Shown: one piece after another, positions 18,280-26,740 of the stretch | Layout: every line of letters begins with the position of its first letter | How positions within the stretch are numbered: position 1 is the first letter of the stretch | Assembly (NCBI GenBank): GCA_004297725.1 | Contig: SCUS01000195.1 | Location: 62,001-126,000, forward strand | DNA: 64,000 nt | Direction: 5' to 3' | From: Myxococcaceae bacterium | Lineage (GTDB): Bacteria > Myxococcota_A > Polyangia > Polyangiales > Ga0077539 | Notes under the pieces: model-generated | Databases searched by the model: none | The model's input: only the letters and a program-made list of their open reading frames with translations | Told to the model about the DNA's origin: nothing | Program-made: the position numbers and the translations under genes

Positions 18280-19020
18280 ATGAATCACCGGCTCGCGCGG
18301 GTGCTGTCCCTCGTCGCCCTCGGCTTCGCAGGCTGCACCGGCCATCTCGGCACCGAGGGCTCAGCGCCTCCCGAGGACGCCGCCGCCCCGCCCGTCGACC
18401 TCGGCCGCGCGCCCATGGACGCCGTAGCCCCGCCGCGCGACGTGCCCCCGACGCCCATCGACCGTGGAACCATCCGCGTGGACACGGGCACACCCGCTCG
18501 CGACGTGGGCACACCCCCTCGCGACGTGGTCGCCCCGGTGGACGTCGGCGTCCCCGCGGCGTGCGCGGCCGGTCCGCTGGCGACGCCCATCGCAGGGTGC
18601 CGACCGCCGGTGCCGCCCACGACGGGCGATGACCGCCAGGACTGCGTCAACCGCATCAACCAGTTTCGCAGGGAGTGCCAGTGCCTCCCGCCGCTGCAAC
18701 GATGGACCGACGGCGAGGACTGCGCCGACAGCCAGGCGATGATCGACCAGCAGACGCGCACCGCCCACAACGGCTTCCGGATGCGCCTCTGCAACTCGGG
18801 ATCAGGGCAGAACGAGTGCCCCGGCTGGCTCGGCTGGGGGAGCGTCGCCTCCACCGTGTCGGGCTGCCTTCAACAGATGTGGGACGAGGGCCCTGGGGAT
18901 TTCTACGGTCCTCCGCCGCACGGGCACTATCTCAACATGTCGTCGACGAGCCACACCCGCGTCGCGTGCGGGTACTACACCAGCGGCGGCGCCACGACCG
19001 CGGTGCAGAACTTCCAGTAG
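18280..19020 (+). CDS. Lipoprotein with CAP/SCP-like domain
   Basis: A 246-residue lipoprotein. The lipobox is LGFAGC (Cys about 19), followed by a roughly 75-residue tether in which Asp, Pro, Ala and Val recur (PPRDVPPTPIDRGT and similar). From about residue 110 the protein has CVNRINQFRRECQCLPPL, DCADSQAMIDQ, CLQQMWDEGPGDF and HYLNMSSTSHTRVACGYY. These match the helix, His and closing strand pattern of CAP/SCP/PR-1 domains, here with many extra cysteines for disulfides. The role of bacterial CAP lipoproteins is not settled. Confidence 0.75.
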   Translation: MNHRLARVLSLVALGFAGCTGHLGTEGSAPPEDAAAPPVDLGRAPMDAVAPPRDVPPTPIDRGTIRVDTGTPARDVGTPPRDVVAPVDVGVPAACAAGPLATPIAGCRPPVPPTTGDDRQDCVNRINQFRRECQCLPPLQRWTDGEDCADSQAMIDQQTRTAHNGFRMRLCNSGSGQNECPGWLGWGSVASTVSGCLQQMWDEGPGDFYGPPPHGHYLNMSSTSHTRVACGYYTSGGATTAVQNFQ

Positions 19021-19031
19021 CCCCCCCGCCG

Positions 19032-20738
19032 CTACCGCGCCGGGCTGACCGAGCGGACGTCGAGCTGCACCGCGTCGGGCCCGGTCCACGGATCGGCGCG
19101 CAGGATGCCCACCACGTCGACCCTCGACTGCGCCGCCGGGAGTTCTCCCCGGGCTCGCGCCGAGACGCCGTCGCGGAAGAAGCCCGCCACCTGCCGTCGC
19201 CCCGCGACGAAGGAGAGCCGCAGGTGCTGCTCCTGGATGGGGCGCGCGTCTCCGAGGCGCACGTCGCGCAGCGAGACCACCGCCTCGGGGTTGCCCTCCC
19301 CGGTGGGCTCGAGCGAGCGCAGGTCGCGGGCGAGCCCCGCGGTGAGGTCCGCCTCCGTGAGCTCGGCCTCCGGGGCGCGCTCGGGCTGCGGCGTTCCGCC
19401 CGACCTCGCGACCGCCTCGGCGAAGGCCGCCCGGAAGTCGTCGATGCGCTCCGGGCGGATGCGCACCCCGGCCGCGGCGTCATGGCCGCCGAAGCCCACC
19501 AGCAGGTCGCGGCAGGCATACACGGCATCGTAAAGCTTGGTCCCCCTCGGGGCGCGCACCGAGCCGACGCCGAGGTCGCCCTCGATGGCGATGACGCACA
19601 CCGCGGCCTGGAGCCGCTCCACGAGGCGCCCGGCGACGATGCCGCCCATGCCCGCGTGCCAGCCGTCGCCCGCGAGCACCACCCCGGCGGGGGGATGGTC
19701 GCCGTGGAGCGCGTGGGCCTGGGCGATGGCGGCGTCGACGAGCTGCGCGGAGATCTCCCGCCGGCGGAGGTTGGCCTGGGCGAGGGCGAAGGCCCGCGGC
19801 TGGGCGTCGCGGTCGGTCTCGCTCAGCAGCAGCTCGAGCGTCGGCGTGGCGGGGCCGAGCCGGCCGGGCGCGTTGAGCATCGGCGCCAGCGAGAAGGCCA
19901 CGTCGCGGGCCACGAGGCGGAAGCGCAGCTTCGACTCGGCGAGCAGCGCGCGCACGCCGGGGCCGCCGTGGCCGTCGGCGATGCGCTCGAGGCCGTGGCG
20001 GGTGAGCGTGCGGTTGTCGCCGTCGAGCGGAGCGACGTCGGCGATGGTGCCGAGGGCGACGAGGTCGAGGTACTCGCGCAGGTCGAGGGCAACGCCGAGG
20101 CGGGCGCGCACCGCGGCGGCGATGGAGAACGCGAGGCCCACGCTGGCCATGTGCTTGTAGGGGAAGCGGCAGTCGGAGCGGTGCGGGTTGAGGAAGGCCA
20201 CCACCGGCAGCGCCTCGTCCGGAACCTTGTGGTGATCGACCACGATGGCGTCGACGCCGCGCTGTCGGGCGCGCTCGAGGCGCGGGTGGTCGGAGGTGCC
20301 GCAGTCGCAGGTGATGAGCACCTTCGGGTCGAGCGCGAGCACCCGGTCGAGGGCGGCGTCGGAGAGCCCGTAGCCCCCGTCGAAGCGCGAGGCCACGAGG
20401 CAGGAGACGTCCCCGCCCATGGCCCGCAGCGCGCGGGTGATGAGCGCGGCGCTGGTGATGCCGTCGACGTCGTAGTCGCCGAAGACCACGATGCGCTCCT
20501 TCGCGCGCACCGCGGCGGCGAGGCGCTCGGCGGCGGCGTCGCGGTCGGCCATCGCGTCGGGGCGGGTGAGCTCGGCGAGCTTCGGAGAGAGAAACGATCG
20601 GGTGGCGTCGGGACGGGTGTAGCCCCGGCCGACCAGCACCCGCGCCACGAGGGGGTGGATCTGGAGCGCGTGCGCGAGCGCTTCGACGGCGCTCGCATCG
20701 GTGACGGTGGCGGCGCCGGAGTTCATCCCGCGGACCAT
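19032..20738 (-). CDS. recJ: Single-stranded-DNA-specific exonuclease RecJ
   Basis: RecJ degrades single-stranded DNA 5'-3' in recombination and repair. The 568-residue length is normal. DHH motif I is FGDYDVDGITSAAL near residue 90, with ITCDCGTSDH and IVVDHHKVPDEALP further on. The DHHA1 part carries GDGWHAGMGGIVAGRL and GFGGHDAAAGVRI. A second in-frame ATG at 20726 is an equally good start. The gene is on the opposite strand to the CAP lipoprotein gene and converges with it. Confidence 0.95.
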   Translation of the reverse strand: MVRGMNSGAATVTDASAVEALAHALQIHPLVARVLVGRGYTRPDATRSFLSPKLAELTRPDAMADRDAAAERLAAAVRAKERIVVFGDYDVDGITSAALITRALRAMGGDVSCLVASRFDGGYGLSDAALDRVLALDPKVLITCDCGTSDHPRLERARQRGVDAIVVDHHKVPDEALPVVAFLNPHRSDCRFPYKHMASVGLAFSIAAAVRARLGVALDLREYLDLVALGTIADVAPLDGDNRTLTRHGLERIADGHGGPGVRALLAESKLRFRLVARDVAFSLAPMLNAPGRLGPATPTLELLLSETDRDAQPRAFALAQANLRRREISAQLVDAAIAQAHALHGDHPPAGVVLAGDGWHAGMGGIVAGRLVERLQAAVCVIAIEGDLGVGSVRAPRGTKLYDAVYACRDLLVGFGGHDAAAGVRIRPERIDDFRAAFAEAVARSGGTPQPERAPEAELTEADLTAGLARDLRSLEPTGEGNPEAVVSLRDVRLGDARPIQEQHLRLSFVAGRRQVAGFFRDGVSARARGELPAAQSRVDVVGILRADPWTGPDAVQLDVRSVSPAR

Positions 20739-20771
20739 AGCGCAGGGCGTCGCAGACCGTGAAAGACGGTG

Positions 20772-21131
20772 CTAGTTGGCGACGAAGCGCGAGCCCGGCT
20801 GCTGGCCGCACGCGGCCTGCGCGGTCGCCGTCGTGCTCGGCGGATAGAAGCGCAGCACCACCTCGGAGCTTTGCCCGCTGTTGACCACGCACGAGCCCAC
20901 GCGGCCGGTCGCGGAGCACGCCGCGGAGGAGTACGTCGCCCCCATGCCCGCCGCGGTGCACGTCTGGCTGCCGGTGCCCGGAGCGCTCCACGCGGCGCCC
21001 GTGTAGTCGGTGCACGTCCGAGGCGAGGCCGTCGAACAGCTCCCCCTGGAGGGGAGGATGTCCTCGATGAGATCGCCGCAGCCCGCGCCCAGCATCGCCG
21101 CCACCAGGACCACCATCGATTGCTTCTTCAT
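20772..21131 (-). CDS. Small Cys-rich lipoprotein
   Basis: A 119-residue lipoprotein with signal MKKQSMVVLVAAMLGAGC (Cys 18). The mature part contains six to seven further cysteines in a Ser/Thr/Gly-rich sequence (SQTCTAAGMGATYSSAACS), suggesting a disulfide-held small domain. No family recognised. It lies between recJ and the UreH-like gene, same strand. Confidence 0.65.
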   Translation of the reverse strand: MKKQSMVVLVAAMLGAGCGDLIEDILPSRGSCSTASPRTCTDYTGAAWSAPGTGSQTCTAAGMGATYSSAACSATGRVGSCVVNSGQSSEVVLRFYPPSTTATAQAACGQQPGSRFVAN

Positions 21132-21179
21132 CCCGTGCAGCCTGGCGCCCCTGGCGCGCCGGGCGCAAGGGCCGTCGCA

Positions 21180-21845
21180 TCAGCCGATGTGATCGATCAC
21201 CCACCAGGCGCCGCAGGCCATCGACGAAAGGCCCACCAGCACGCGCAGGCCCTTCTCGGCGCGGTGCGCGGCGGTCGCGATGCGCTGCGTGAGGTAGCCC
21301 ACCAGCACCATCGAGAGCAGCACACCGAGCCCGAAGAGCACCACGCCCGCCACCAGCACCGCGGGGTTGCGCTGCACCATCAGCGGCAGCGCCAGCACGA
21401 GGCCGCGCACCCCCGAGAGGCCGAAGAGCGCTCCCGCGGCCAGCGAGAAGGGGCCCTTCGAGGTGAGCGACGCGCTCGCCGAGGCAGCGCCCGAGCGGCC
21501 GTGCTCGGTGAGGTCGTGCGAGTGCGTCACCCCGTCGCCGTGGTGGTGGGTCGGGTCACTCGGGACGCCGCTCAGCAGCGTCCAGCAGCCGAGCGCGAGC
21601 AGCGACGCGCCGCCCACCACCTCCAGCGCCGACTCCCACCGCTCGGGGATCACCACCCCGGCGACCACCGCCGCCGTGGCCAGCACGCCCAGCACCGCCA
21701 TGTGACCGAGGCCGAAGCGCACGCTCACCGCCAGCGCGCGACGCAATCCCCCCCGTGACGCGAGCGCACCGATCGCGAGGCAATGGTCCGGACCCACGCC
21801 GTGGAGAAGACCCTGCCCGAAGAGCGATCCGAGGACGATCAACAC
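21180..21845 (-). CDS. UreH/NicO-like nickel or cobalt transporter
   Basis: A 221-residue integral membrane protein. The first helix carries HGVGPDHCLAIG, the HX4DH motif that binds Ni or Co in the NicO/HoxN/UreH families. A cytoplasmic loop of about 40 residues is His-rich (HHHGDGVTHSHDLTEH) and would bind metal. About six spans are visible. UreH-like proteins supply nickel to metalloenzymes or remove excess; which applies here is not shown, and no urease or hydrogenase gene is in view. Confidence 0.8.
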   Translation of the reverse strand: MLIVLGSLFGQGLLHGVGPDHCLAIGALASRGGLRRALAVSVRFGLGHMAVLGVLATAAVVAGVVIPERWESALEVVGGASLLALGCWTLLSGVPSDPTHHHGDGVTHSHDLTEHGRSGAASASASLTSKGPFSLAAGALFGLSGVRGLVLALPLMVQRNPAVLVAGVVLFGLGVLLSMVLVGYLTQRIATAAHRAEKGLRVLVGLSSMACGAWWVIDHIG

Positions 21846-21951
21846 AACCAGGGGTCCGTAGCACGGCTTTCAGCTTCGGTGCCATCGACCCCGCCTTCGA
21901 CGCGCTGCGTGATTGACGCGGGGGGGTGTTCCGGGCGAAGCGCGCCGACCT

Positions 21952-22392
21952 ATGGAGACCCGCGGGATCACGCAGGAAGACTACGGGGAGATCGTCTCGG
22001 TCATCGATCGCTGGTGGGGCGGTCCGACCTCGGCGCTGGCGCATCCGCTGTTCTTCCACGAGCTCGGCGATGACGCCCTGGTGGTGGAGGACGAGGGGCG
22101 CATCGTGGGGTTCCTCCTGGGCTTCGTGACCGCCGCGGGGACCGGCTATATCCACCTCGTGGGCATCGACAACGGCTACCGCAGGCGCGGCGTCGGTCGG
22201 CGGCTCTACGAGAGCTTCACCGCGCTGGCCCAGAAGCGAGGCGCCGCCCGCATGAAGGCGATTACCACCCCGGGTAATCAGGGGAGCATCGAGTTCCACC
22301 GCGCGCTCGGGTATCAGATCGACCTCGTCCCCGACTACGCCGGGCCCGGTCGGGATCGCTACGTCTTCACCCGCGAACTCGCCGCGGTCTGA
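21952..22392 (+). CDS. GNAT-family N-acetyltransferase
   Basis: A 146-residue acetyltransferase of the GNAT fold. The acetyl-CoA loop is YRRRGVGRRLYESF, preceded by the strand GYIHLVGIDN. The later GNQGSIEFHRALGYQ is the usual beta-bulge and helix near the C-terminus. The ATG at 21952 (METRGITQEDY) gives the standard N-terminal strand; a TTG at 21913 is an unlikely longer start. Substrate unknown. Confidence 0.88.
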   Translation: METRGITQEDYGEIVSVIDRWWGGPTSALAHPLFFHELGDDALVVEDEGRIVGFLLGFVTAAGTGYIHLVGIDNGYRRRGVGRRLYESFTALAQKRGAARMKAITTPGNQGSIEFHRALGYQIDLVPDYAGPGRDRYVFTRELAAV

Positions 22393-22401
22393 GCGGCGCC
22401 G

Positions 22402-22431
22402 TTGATCGGCGCCCCTGGGGCACGATAGGCT
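22402..22431 (+). promoter_or_regulatory. Possible housekeeping-type promoter
   Basis: TTGATC at 22402-22407 and TAGGCT at 22426-22431 are separated by 18 bases. They lie 42 bases before the start of the PilZ-like gene. The match to -35/-10 consensus is partial, as expected in GC-rich genomes. Confidence 0.3.
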
Positions 22432-22472
22432 CCGCCCCGACGTGAGCGCAGCCCATCTCGTGAAGGGCGCGC

Positions 22473-23510
22473 ATGACGGGAGGCCTATCCGCACTCATGA
22501 GCAACACACCGATCGCCGCGACCGCAGGGTCCGCGCGCCAACGCCTCGCCAGCTCCCTCGCCGCCTTGCAGCAGGACCCGTCGGTGCCCCCGGCCGTCCT
22601 CAACATCGTCCAGGGTCTGGCCCGCGCGATGGGGCCGCTGTTCCAGGTCGAGCGCGGCACTGGCGACCCGTCGTTGCTCTTCCAGGCCCGCACGGTCCTC
22701 CAGGAGACCCTCGGGTCGATGCAGTCCGTCGATCAGTCGTACCCCGGCGTCGGTGACGCCACCGCGGCCATCGCCCAGTCCCTCGGCATGCTCTTCGCGG
22801 CCATCAAGGAGCACGCCCTCGTCGACCCCAGCGCAGCGAGGCCCGCCCCGCAGCCTCCGCCCCCTCCCCCGCAAGCGGCGCCCGTCGTCCAGCAGCCTCC
22901 GCCCCCGCCCCCGCAGGCGGCGCCCGTCGTCCAGCAGCCGCCGCCCCCGCCTCCGCAGGCGGCGCCCGTCTTCCAGCAGCCTCCGCCCCCGCCCCCGCAG
23001 GCGGCGCCCGTGCCGTTGACGCAGCCCGCGGCGCAGCCGATGCCGCTGACCACGCCTGCGGCGCAGGCCGTTCCGCTGGTGCAGCCCGCGCCGCAGAAGG
23101 CGCCTCCTCCGCGTGCCGAGCCGAGGGCCAAGCAGGCCACGGTGTTCCCCGAGACGGCGGCGAAGGTGCCGATCGGGCCGCAGGGGCTGCCCCGCGTCGA
23201 GGCCGAGCTCGAGGCCTTCAGCGACACCAACTTCTATACGAACTTCGTCGGCGACATCCGCGACCACGGCGGCATCTTCGTCGCCACCTACGCGGTGCTC
23301 GCGGTCAACACGCGCTGCCAGGTCGCGCTGAAGTTCCCCGGCGACTACCTCGCGGAGTTCCACGGCGTGGTGAAGTGGCGCCGCGAGTCCACCGCCGACC
23401 AGAGCTCGATGCCCGGCATGGGCATCGAGATCACCGACGCCTCGGCCGACGTCTGGGCGTTGATCCATCGCTTCATCCAGAAGCGCGAGCCCATCATCCA
23501 GGACGTCTGA
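22473..23510 (+). CDS. Myxobacterial-type PilZ domain protein with proline repeat
   Basis: A 345-residue cytoplasmic protein. An N-terminal helical region (residues 10-120) is followed by four tandem 14-residue Pro/Gln/Ala repeats (about 126-181), then a linker and a C-terminal PilZ-like domain (about 235-345). The domain has VALKFPGDYLAEFHGVVKW and the PGMGIEITD strand found in the myxobacterial PilZ subgroup. The canonical RxxxR c-di-GMP motif is not visible, so ligand binding is unproven. The start at 22473 has GAAGGG in front; ATG at 22497 is an alternative. Confidence 0.75.
   Translation: MTGGLSALMSNTPIAATAGSARQRLASSLAALQQDPSVPPAVLNIVQGLARAMGPLFQVERGTGDPSLLFQARTVLQETLGSMQSVDQSYPGVGDATAAIAQSLGMLFAAIKEHALVDPSAARPAPQPPPPPPQAAPVVQQPPPPPPQAAPVVQQPPPPPPQAAPVFQQPPPPPPQAAPVPLTQPAAQPMPLTTPAAQAVPLVQPAPQKAPPPRAEPRAKQATVFPETAAKVPIGPQGLPRVEAELEAFSDTNFYTNFVGDIRDHGGIFVATYAVLAVNTRCQVALKFPGDYLAEFHGVVKWRRESTADQSSMPGMGIEITDASADVWALIHRFIQKREPIIQDV
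22848..23015 (+). repeat. Four 42-base tandem repeats coding for a Pro/Gln/Ala linker
   Basis: Four nearly identical in-frame copies encode QPPPPPPQAAPVV-like units within the PilZ gene. Copies differ by few bases (for example CCTCCG or CCGCCG), so they arose by recent duplication. A polyproline stretch of this kind makes a stiff spacer and may need EF-P for translation. Confidence 0.9.
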
Positions 23511-23538
23511 GGGTCCCTGAAATCCCTCCGCGCTCCTC

Positions 23539-24426
23539 ATGACCTCCCGCCTCTCCCTCTCCCTCCTGCTCTGCCTCTCCGCGTGCCAGTCCGACCCCGC
23601 GGTCGTGGCCGACGCGTCGACCGACCTCCCCGCCGTCGACGTGCCCGCTGTGGAGGACGCTCCCCTCGACGCGCCGACGGCGCTCGACGGCGGCGGGCGC
23701 TGCTCGTTCAACCGCGACTGCATCCCCTCCGAGCGCTGCGAGTGCGACGAGGCCACCGGCTGCCGCTGCGCCCCGGGCGCCCGAGGAACAGGCCTCCCCG
23801 GCGTCACCTCCTGCGCCTCGGGCAACGACTGCCAGAGCGCCCTCTGCGTCGAGGCCACCCGCGGATCGCTCTGCTCCGACGCCTGCACCATGAGCTCCGA
23901 CTGCCCCGCGGCGCTCCCGCGGTGCCTCTCGATCTCCGGCGTGGGCCGCTTCTGCGCCCGCGACCCGTCGATCCCCGACGCCGGGGTCGACGCCCCTCCG
24001 GGCTGCGAGGGGGCCTGCGCGACCACCGACCTCCAGGCGACCTTCGGCAGCCGCCGCGGGGCCTTCGAGCGCGCCCAGCACGGCCGCCTCGCCAGCGGTC
24101 GCCTGGTGATCGAGTCCCACTCGGGCGGCGACCCGGCGTGCCCGACGATGAGCTCCCCGACGCCCCGGCGAACGCTCTCGCTGCGCGGCGTCCTCGCGAC
24201 CGCCGACGCGACCCCGCAGACCCAGGCCGACGGGCTGACCGCGGTGCTCTTCGACTTCGGCGGCGACCTCACCAGCGCGCCGCTGCTGCGCGCGACGGCG
24301 GTCCGGGTGGTCCCTCGGGGCTATACGGCCAACGGATATGTCTCATTGGAGGTGACGGCGACCTTCCCCGGAGGGACCATCACCGGCGGCCTCTTCGCGC
24401 CGCACTGCGACTCGCTCGACGACTGA
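23539..24426 (+). CDS. Cys-rich lipoprotein
   Basis: A 295-residue lipoprotein. The signal ends LLLCLSAC (Cys about 16), and an Asp/Pro/Val tether (VDVPAVEDAPLDAP) follows. Residues 50-155 contain about 16 cysteines in short EGF- or Dickkopf-like spacings (CECDEATGCRC, CASGNDCQSALC), as in many myxobacterial surface lipoproteins. The C-terminal 130 residues are beta-rich (AVLFDFGGDL, GYVSLEVTATFPGGTI). No enzyme motif. It converges with the phospholipase D lipoprotein gene. Confidence 0.7.
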   Translation: MTSRLSLSLLLCLSACQSDPAVVADASTDLPAVDVPAVEDAPLDAPTALDGGGRCSFNRDCIPSERCECDEATGCRCAPGARGTGLPGVTSCASGNDCQSALCVEATRGSLCSDACTMSSDCPAALPRCLSISGVGRFCARDPSIPDAGVDAPPGCEGACATTDLQATFGSRRGAFERAQHGRLASGRLVIESHSGGDPACPTMSSPTPRRTLSLRGVLATADATPQTQADGLTAVLFDFGGDLTSAPLLRATAVRVVPRGYTANGYVSLEVTATFPGGTITGGLFAPHCDSLDD

Positions 24427-24441
24427 CCCCCTCTCCGGGGA

Positions 24442-26724
24442 TCACACCATGTCCGGGCCGATGTCTTCGATGAGGCAGCGCATCACGCCGCGCATCGGCA
24501 GCGAGTACACGAAGCCCCTCGGCGCGTACTCCGTGGGCAGCGGGCGCCCGTCCAGGGAGATGTCGTCTCCCTCGTCGGTCCACCGCTGGCGCACGGCGTC
24601 GTTGTAGCGCGCCGCCTGCTGGAGTTGATCGAACCACTGCACCGCGTTGTCGGACACCGCCGCCCCGTCGGGGAGGAGGTTCGCCAGGATGCGCCGGCGC
24701 GCCGCGCGCACCCACGCCGCGTCGTAGACGGCCACGTTGAGCTCGGCCTCGTAGACGATGCCGCGGTTGTTCTTGTTGGCGCTCCCGACGCTCATGAACA
24801 CATCGTCCACGATGAACATCTTGGAGTGGACGTCCATGTCGAGGAAGCGCGACTCGGTCTCGTCGATGCCCCAGGTCACCTGCGTGTCGAATGAGCGAAG
24901 CTGCAACATCGCATAGCGATCGGGAAACCGGGAGAGCAGCTCTTCGTGGGTTCGCCGGGTCCAGGCGCAGCCCGGGTCGGACCACTCGTTGATGGGCTTG
25001 GTGATGACCACCAGTCGCAGCGCGGGCACCGCGGTCATGCGACGGATGATGGCCTCGGTCACCATCGGCATCCGGAAGTACTGGTCTTCGATGTAGATAT
25101 ACTGCTGCGCCTGCGCCACGGCGTTGAACCACGTCTCCGCGATGGCGTGCTCGTTGAACGGCGCCGGGAGCGTCGCGGTCACCTGCACCTGCGTCCCGCC
25201 GGGGAGCGCCGCCGGGGCCGAGCGTACGGTGTAGTCCGAGCTGTCGGGGCTGTATCGCGCGTTGGTGCGACGGAGGAAATCCCATCGATCATGGAAGACG
25301 TCCTCCGCGTCGATGGCGCTCGGGCCCTCCAGCCGAACCATGTAGTCCTTGCGCGGACCGGTGTCGGCCAGGTGCTCCCGCCTCACCACGAGCTGCCTCG
25401 CGTCGGTGGTCGACGCGAAGAGCATCCGCCGGGGCTCGAACACCCGGTGCCGCGAGGTGTCCCAATCGACGCGACGGAGGTTCATCCCACCGATGAACGC
25501 GAGTCGCTGGTCGATGGTCATGAACTTCTGGTGATACGAGGCCGCCATCACATCGGCCATGACCACGGGCCAGTGCGTGAGGTCGACGCGGTGTCCCGGC
25601 ACCTCGCTCTGCACCAGCGACTCCGCCGCGAACATCCCCGTGGCGAGCGTGGGGAATCCCGCGCGCACCCGGGCTCCAAAGGAGAACGGGGTCACCGCGA
25701 AGTCGAACATCCCGCGGGTCTCATTGGCCTGACCCATGTATTCGAAGTTGTCGCCAGCGAGGGTCCCGTGGGCCCGCAGCGGAGCGTCCGAGGAGAGCGT
25801 GGAGGCCGCGCCGTCCATGGAGAGAAACTGCCCCACGATCACGCGCTTTCTCGCGGGCAGCGACTCCATGAAGGTGAGCGCGGTGTTGGGACGGCGCTGC
25901 GCCTCGGTGGACGTCGGGTGCGTGGCGGCGTCCCGGATGAGCTCGAAGTCCGACTCCCACCACCAGGTGGAGACGTTGACCGTCTCCCTCGCGGTGCGCA
26001 GGTCGGCGTGCACCGTGCGCCAGGCTTCCTCGCCGTCCATCAGCAGGTCGATGCGGTTGCCTCGGCGCGCGGGGCGTCCCTGCGCGGAGAACCACTGGTG
26101 ACGCAGCCCCAGCACCACGGTGTGCAGCGTCACCGTCTCCCCGGCGAGGTCGCGGGTGGAGTGGGTGAGCGAGAGGCCCTGCGGGGCGGCGTCGGCGAGG
26201 CGGGCGGTGAGGCCCCCGGCGAGGCTGCTCCCATCGAAGTCGAGATGGGCCGTGAGGGGGCGGTGCGCCGGGGCCGAGAGCGTCACCACGAGGCGCCCGG
26301 AGGTCCGGAGCTCGACCTGGCGGATCCATGGCTGGGCGCCCGCCGTGGACGGGACCGTCACCCCATCGCGGGTGATGGTGAGCGTGGCGTCGGCGGTGGG
26401 GATCGGCTGGGCCCAGAGGTCGAGGAGGTGGAGCTCGAGCACCGCCGCGGGCGCCGTGGGGAGCACCACGTCGGGGGTGACCGGGGCGTCGGCGGGCACC
26501 GGGCTGTCGAGGGGGACCGAGCTGTCCGCGGGCACCGAAGCGTCGGGGCGGACGGAGCTGTCTCGAGAGACGGAGCTGTCTCGAGAGACGGAGCCGTCGC
26601 GGGCGGTGATGCCCGCATCATCGGAGGTGGAGGGAGGGACGGTGACGTCATCGGTCGCGGCTCCGCAGGCGGAGAGTCCGGCGAAGGAGAGGAGCGACAG
26701 GACTCGGGACAGCGATGAGCGCAT
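24442..26724 (-). CDS. Phospholipase D family lipoprotein
   Basis: A 760-residue surface lipoprotein. The signal VLSLLSFAGLSAC ends in a lipobox, followed by a long tether of repeated Asp-Ser/Ala-Ser-Val-Pro units. Two HKD motifs are intact: HQKFMTID (His 398) and HSKMFIVD (His 633), each followed by the usual Gly-Asn/Ser block (FIGGMN, SVGSANKNNRG). Such enzymes cleave phosphodiester bonds in phospholipids or other polymers; the substrate is not known. The start at 26724 places the gene 16 bases after the PhoD-like gene, so they form an operon. Confidence 0.88.
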   Translation of the reverse strand: MRSSLSRVLSLLSFAGLSACGAATDDVTVPPSTSDDAGITARDGSVSRDSSVSRDSSVRPDASVPADSSVPLDSPVPADAPVTPDVVLPTAPAAVLELHLLDLWAQPIPTADATLTITRDGVTVPSTAGAQPWIRQVELRTSGRLVVTLSAPAHRPLTAHLDFDGSSLAGGLTARLADAAPQGLSLTHSTRDLAGETVTLHTVVLGLRHQWFSAQGRPARRGNRIDLLMDGEEAWRTVHADLRTARETVNVSTWWWESDFELIRDAATHPTSTEAQRRPNTALTFMESLPARKRVIVGQFLSMDGAASTLSSDAPLRAHGTLAGDNFEYMGQANETRGMFDFAVTPFSFGARVRAGFPTLATGMFAAESLVQSEVPGHRVDLTHWPVVMADVMAASYHQKFMTIDQRLAFIGGMNLRRVDWDTSRHRVFEPRRMLFASTTDARQLVVRREHLADTGPRKDYMVRLEGPSAIDAEDVFHDRWDFLRRTNARYSPDSSDYTVRSAPAALPGGTQVQVTATLPAPFNEHAIAETWFNAVAQAQQYIYIEDQYFRMPMVTEAIIRRMTAVPALRLVVITKPINEWSDPGCAWTRRTHEELLSRFPDRYAMLQLRSFDTQVTWGIDETESRFLDMDVHSKMFIVDDVFMSVGSANKNNRGIVYEAELNVAVYDAAWVRAARRRILANLLPDGAAVSDNAVQWFDQLQQAARYNDAVRQRWTDEGDDISLDGRPLPTEYAPRGFVYSLPMRGVMRCLIEDIGPDMV

Positions 26725-26740
26725 CGTCGATGGACCCCGT

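Noticed and set aside
24424-24445. CCCC/GGGG hairpin between convergent lipoprotein genes.
   Set aside because: The stem is only 4 to 7 bp with a bulge; too weak to call a terminator.
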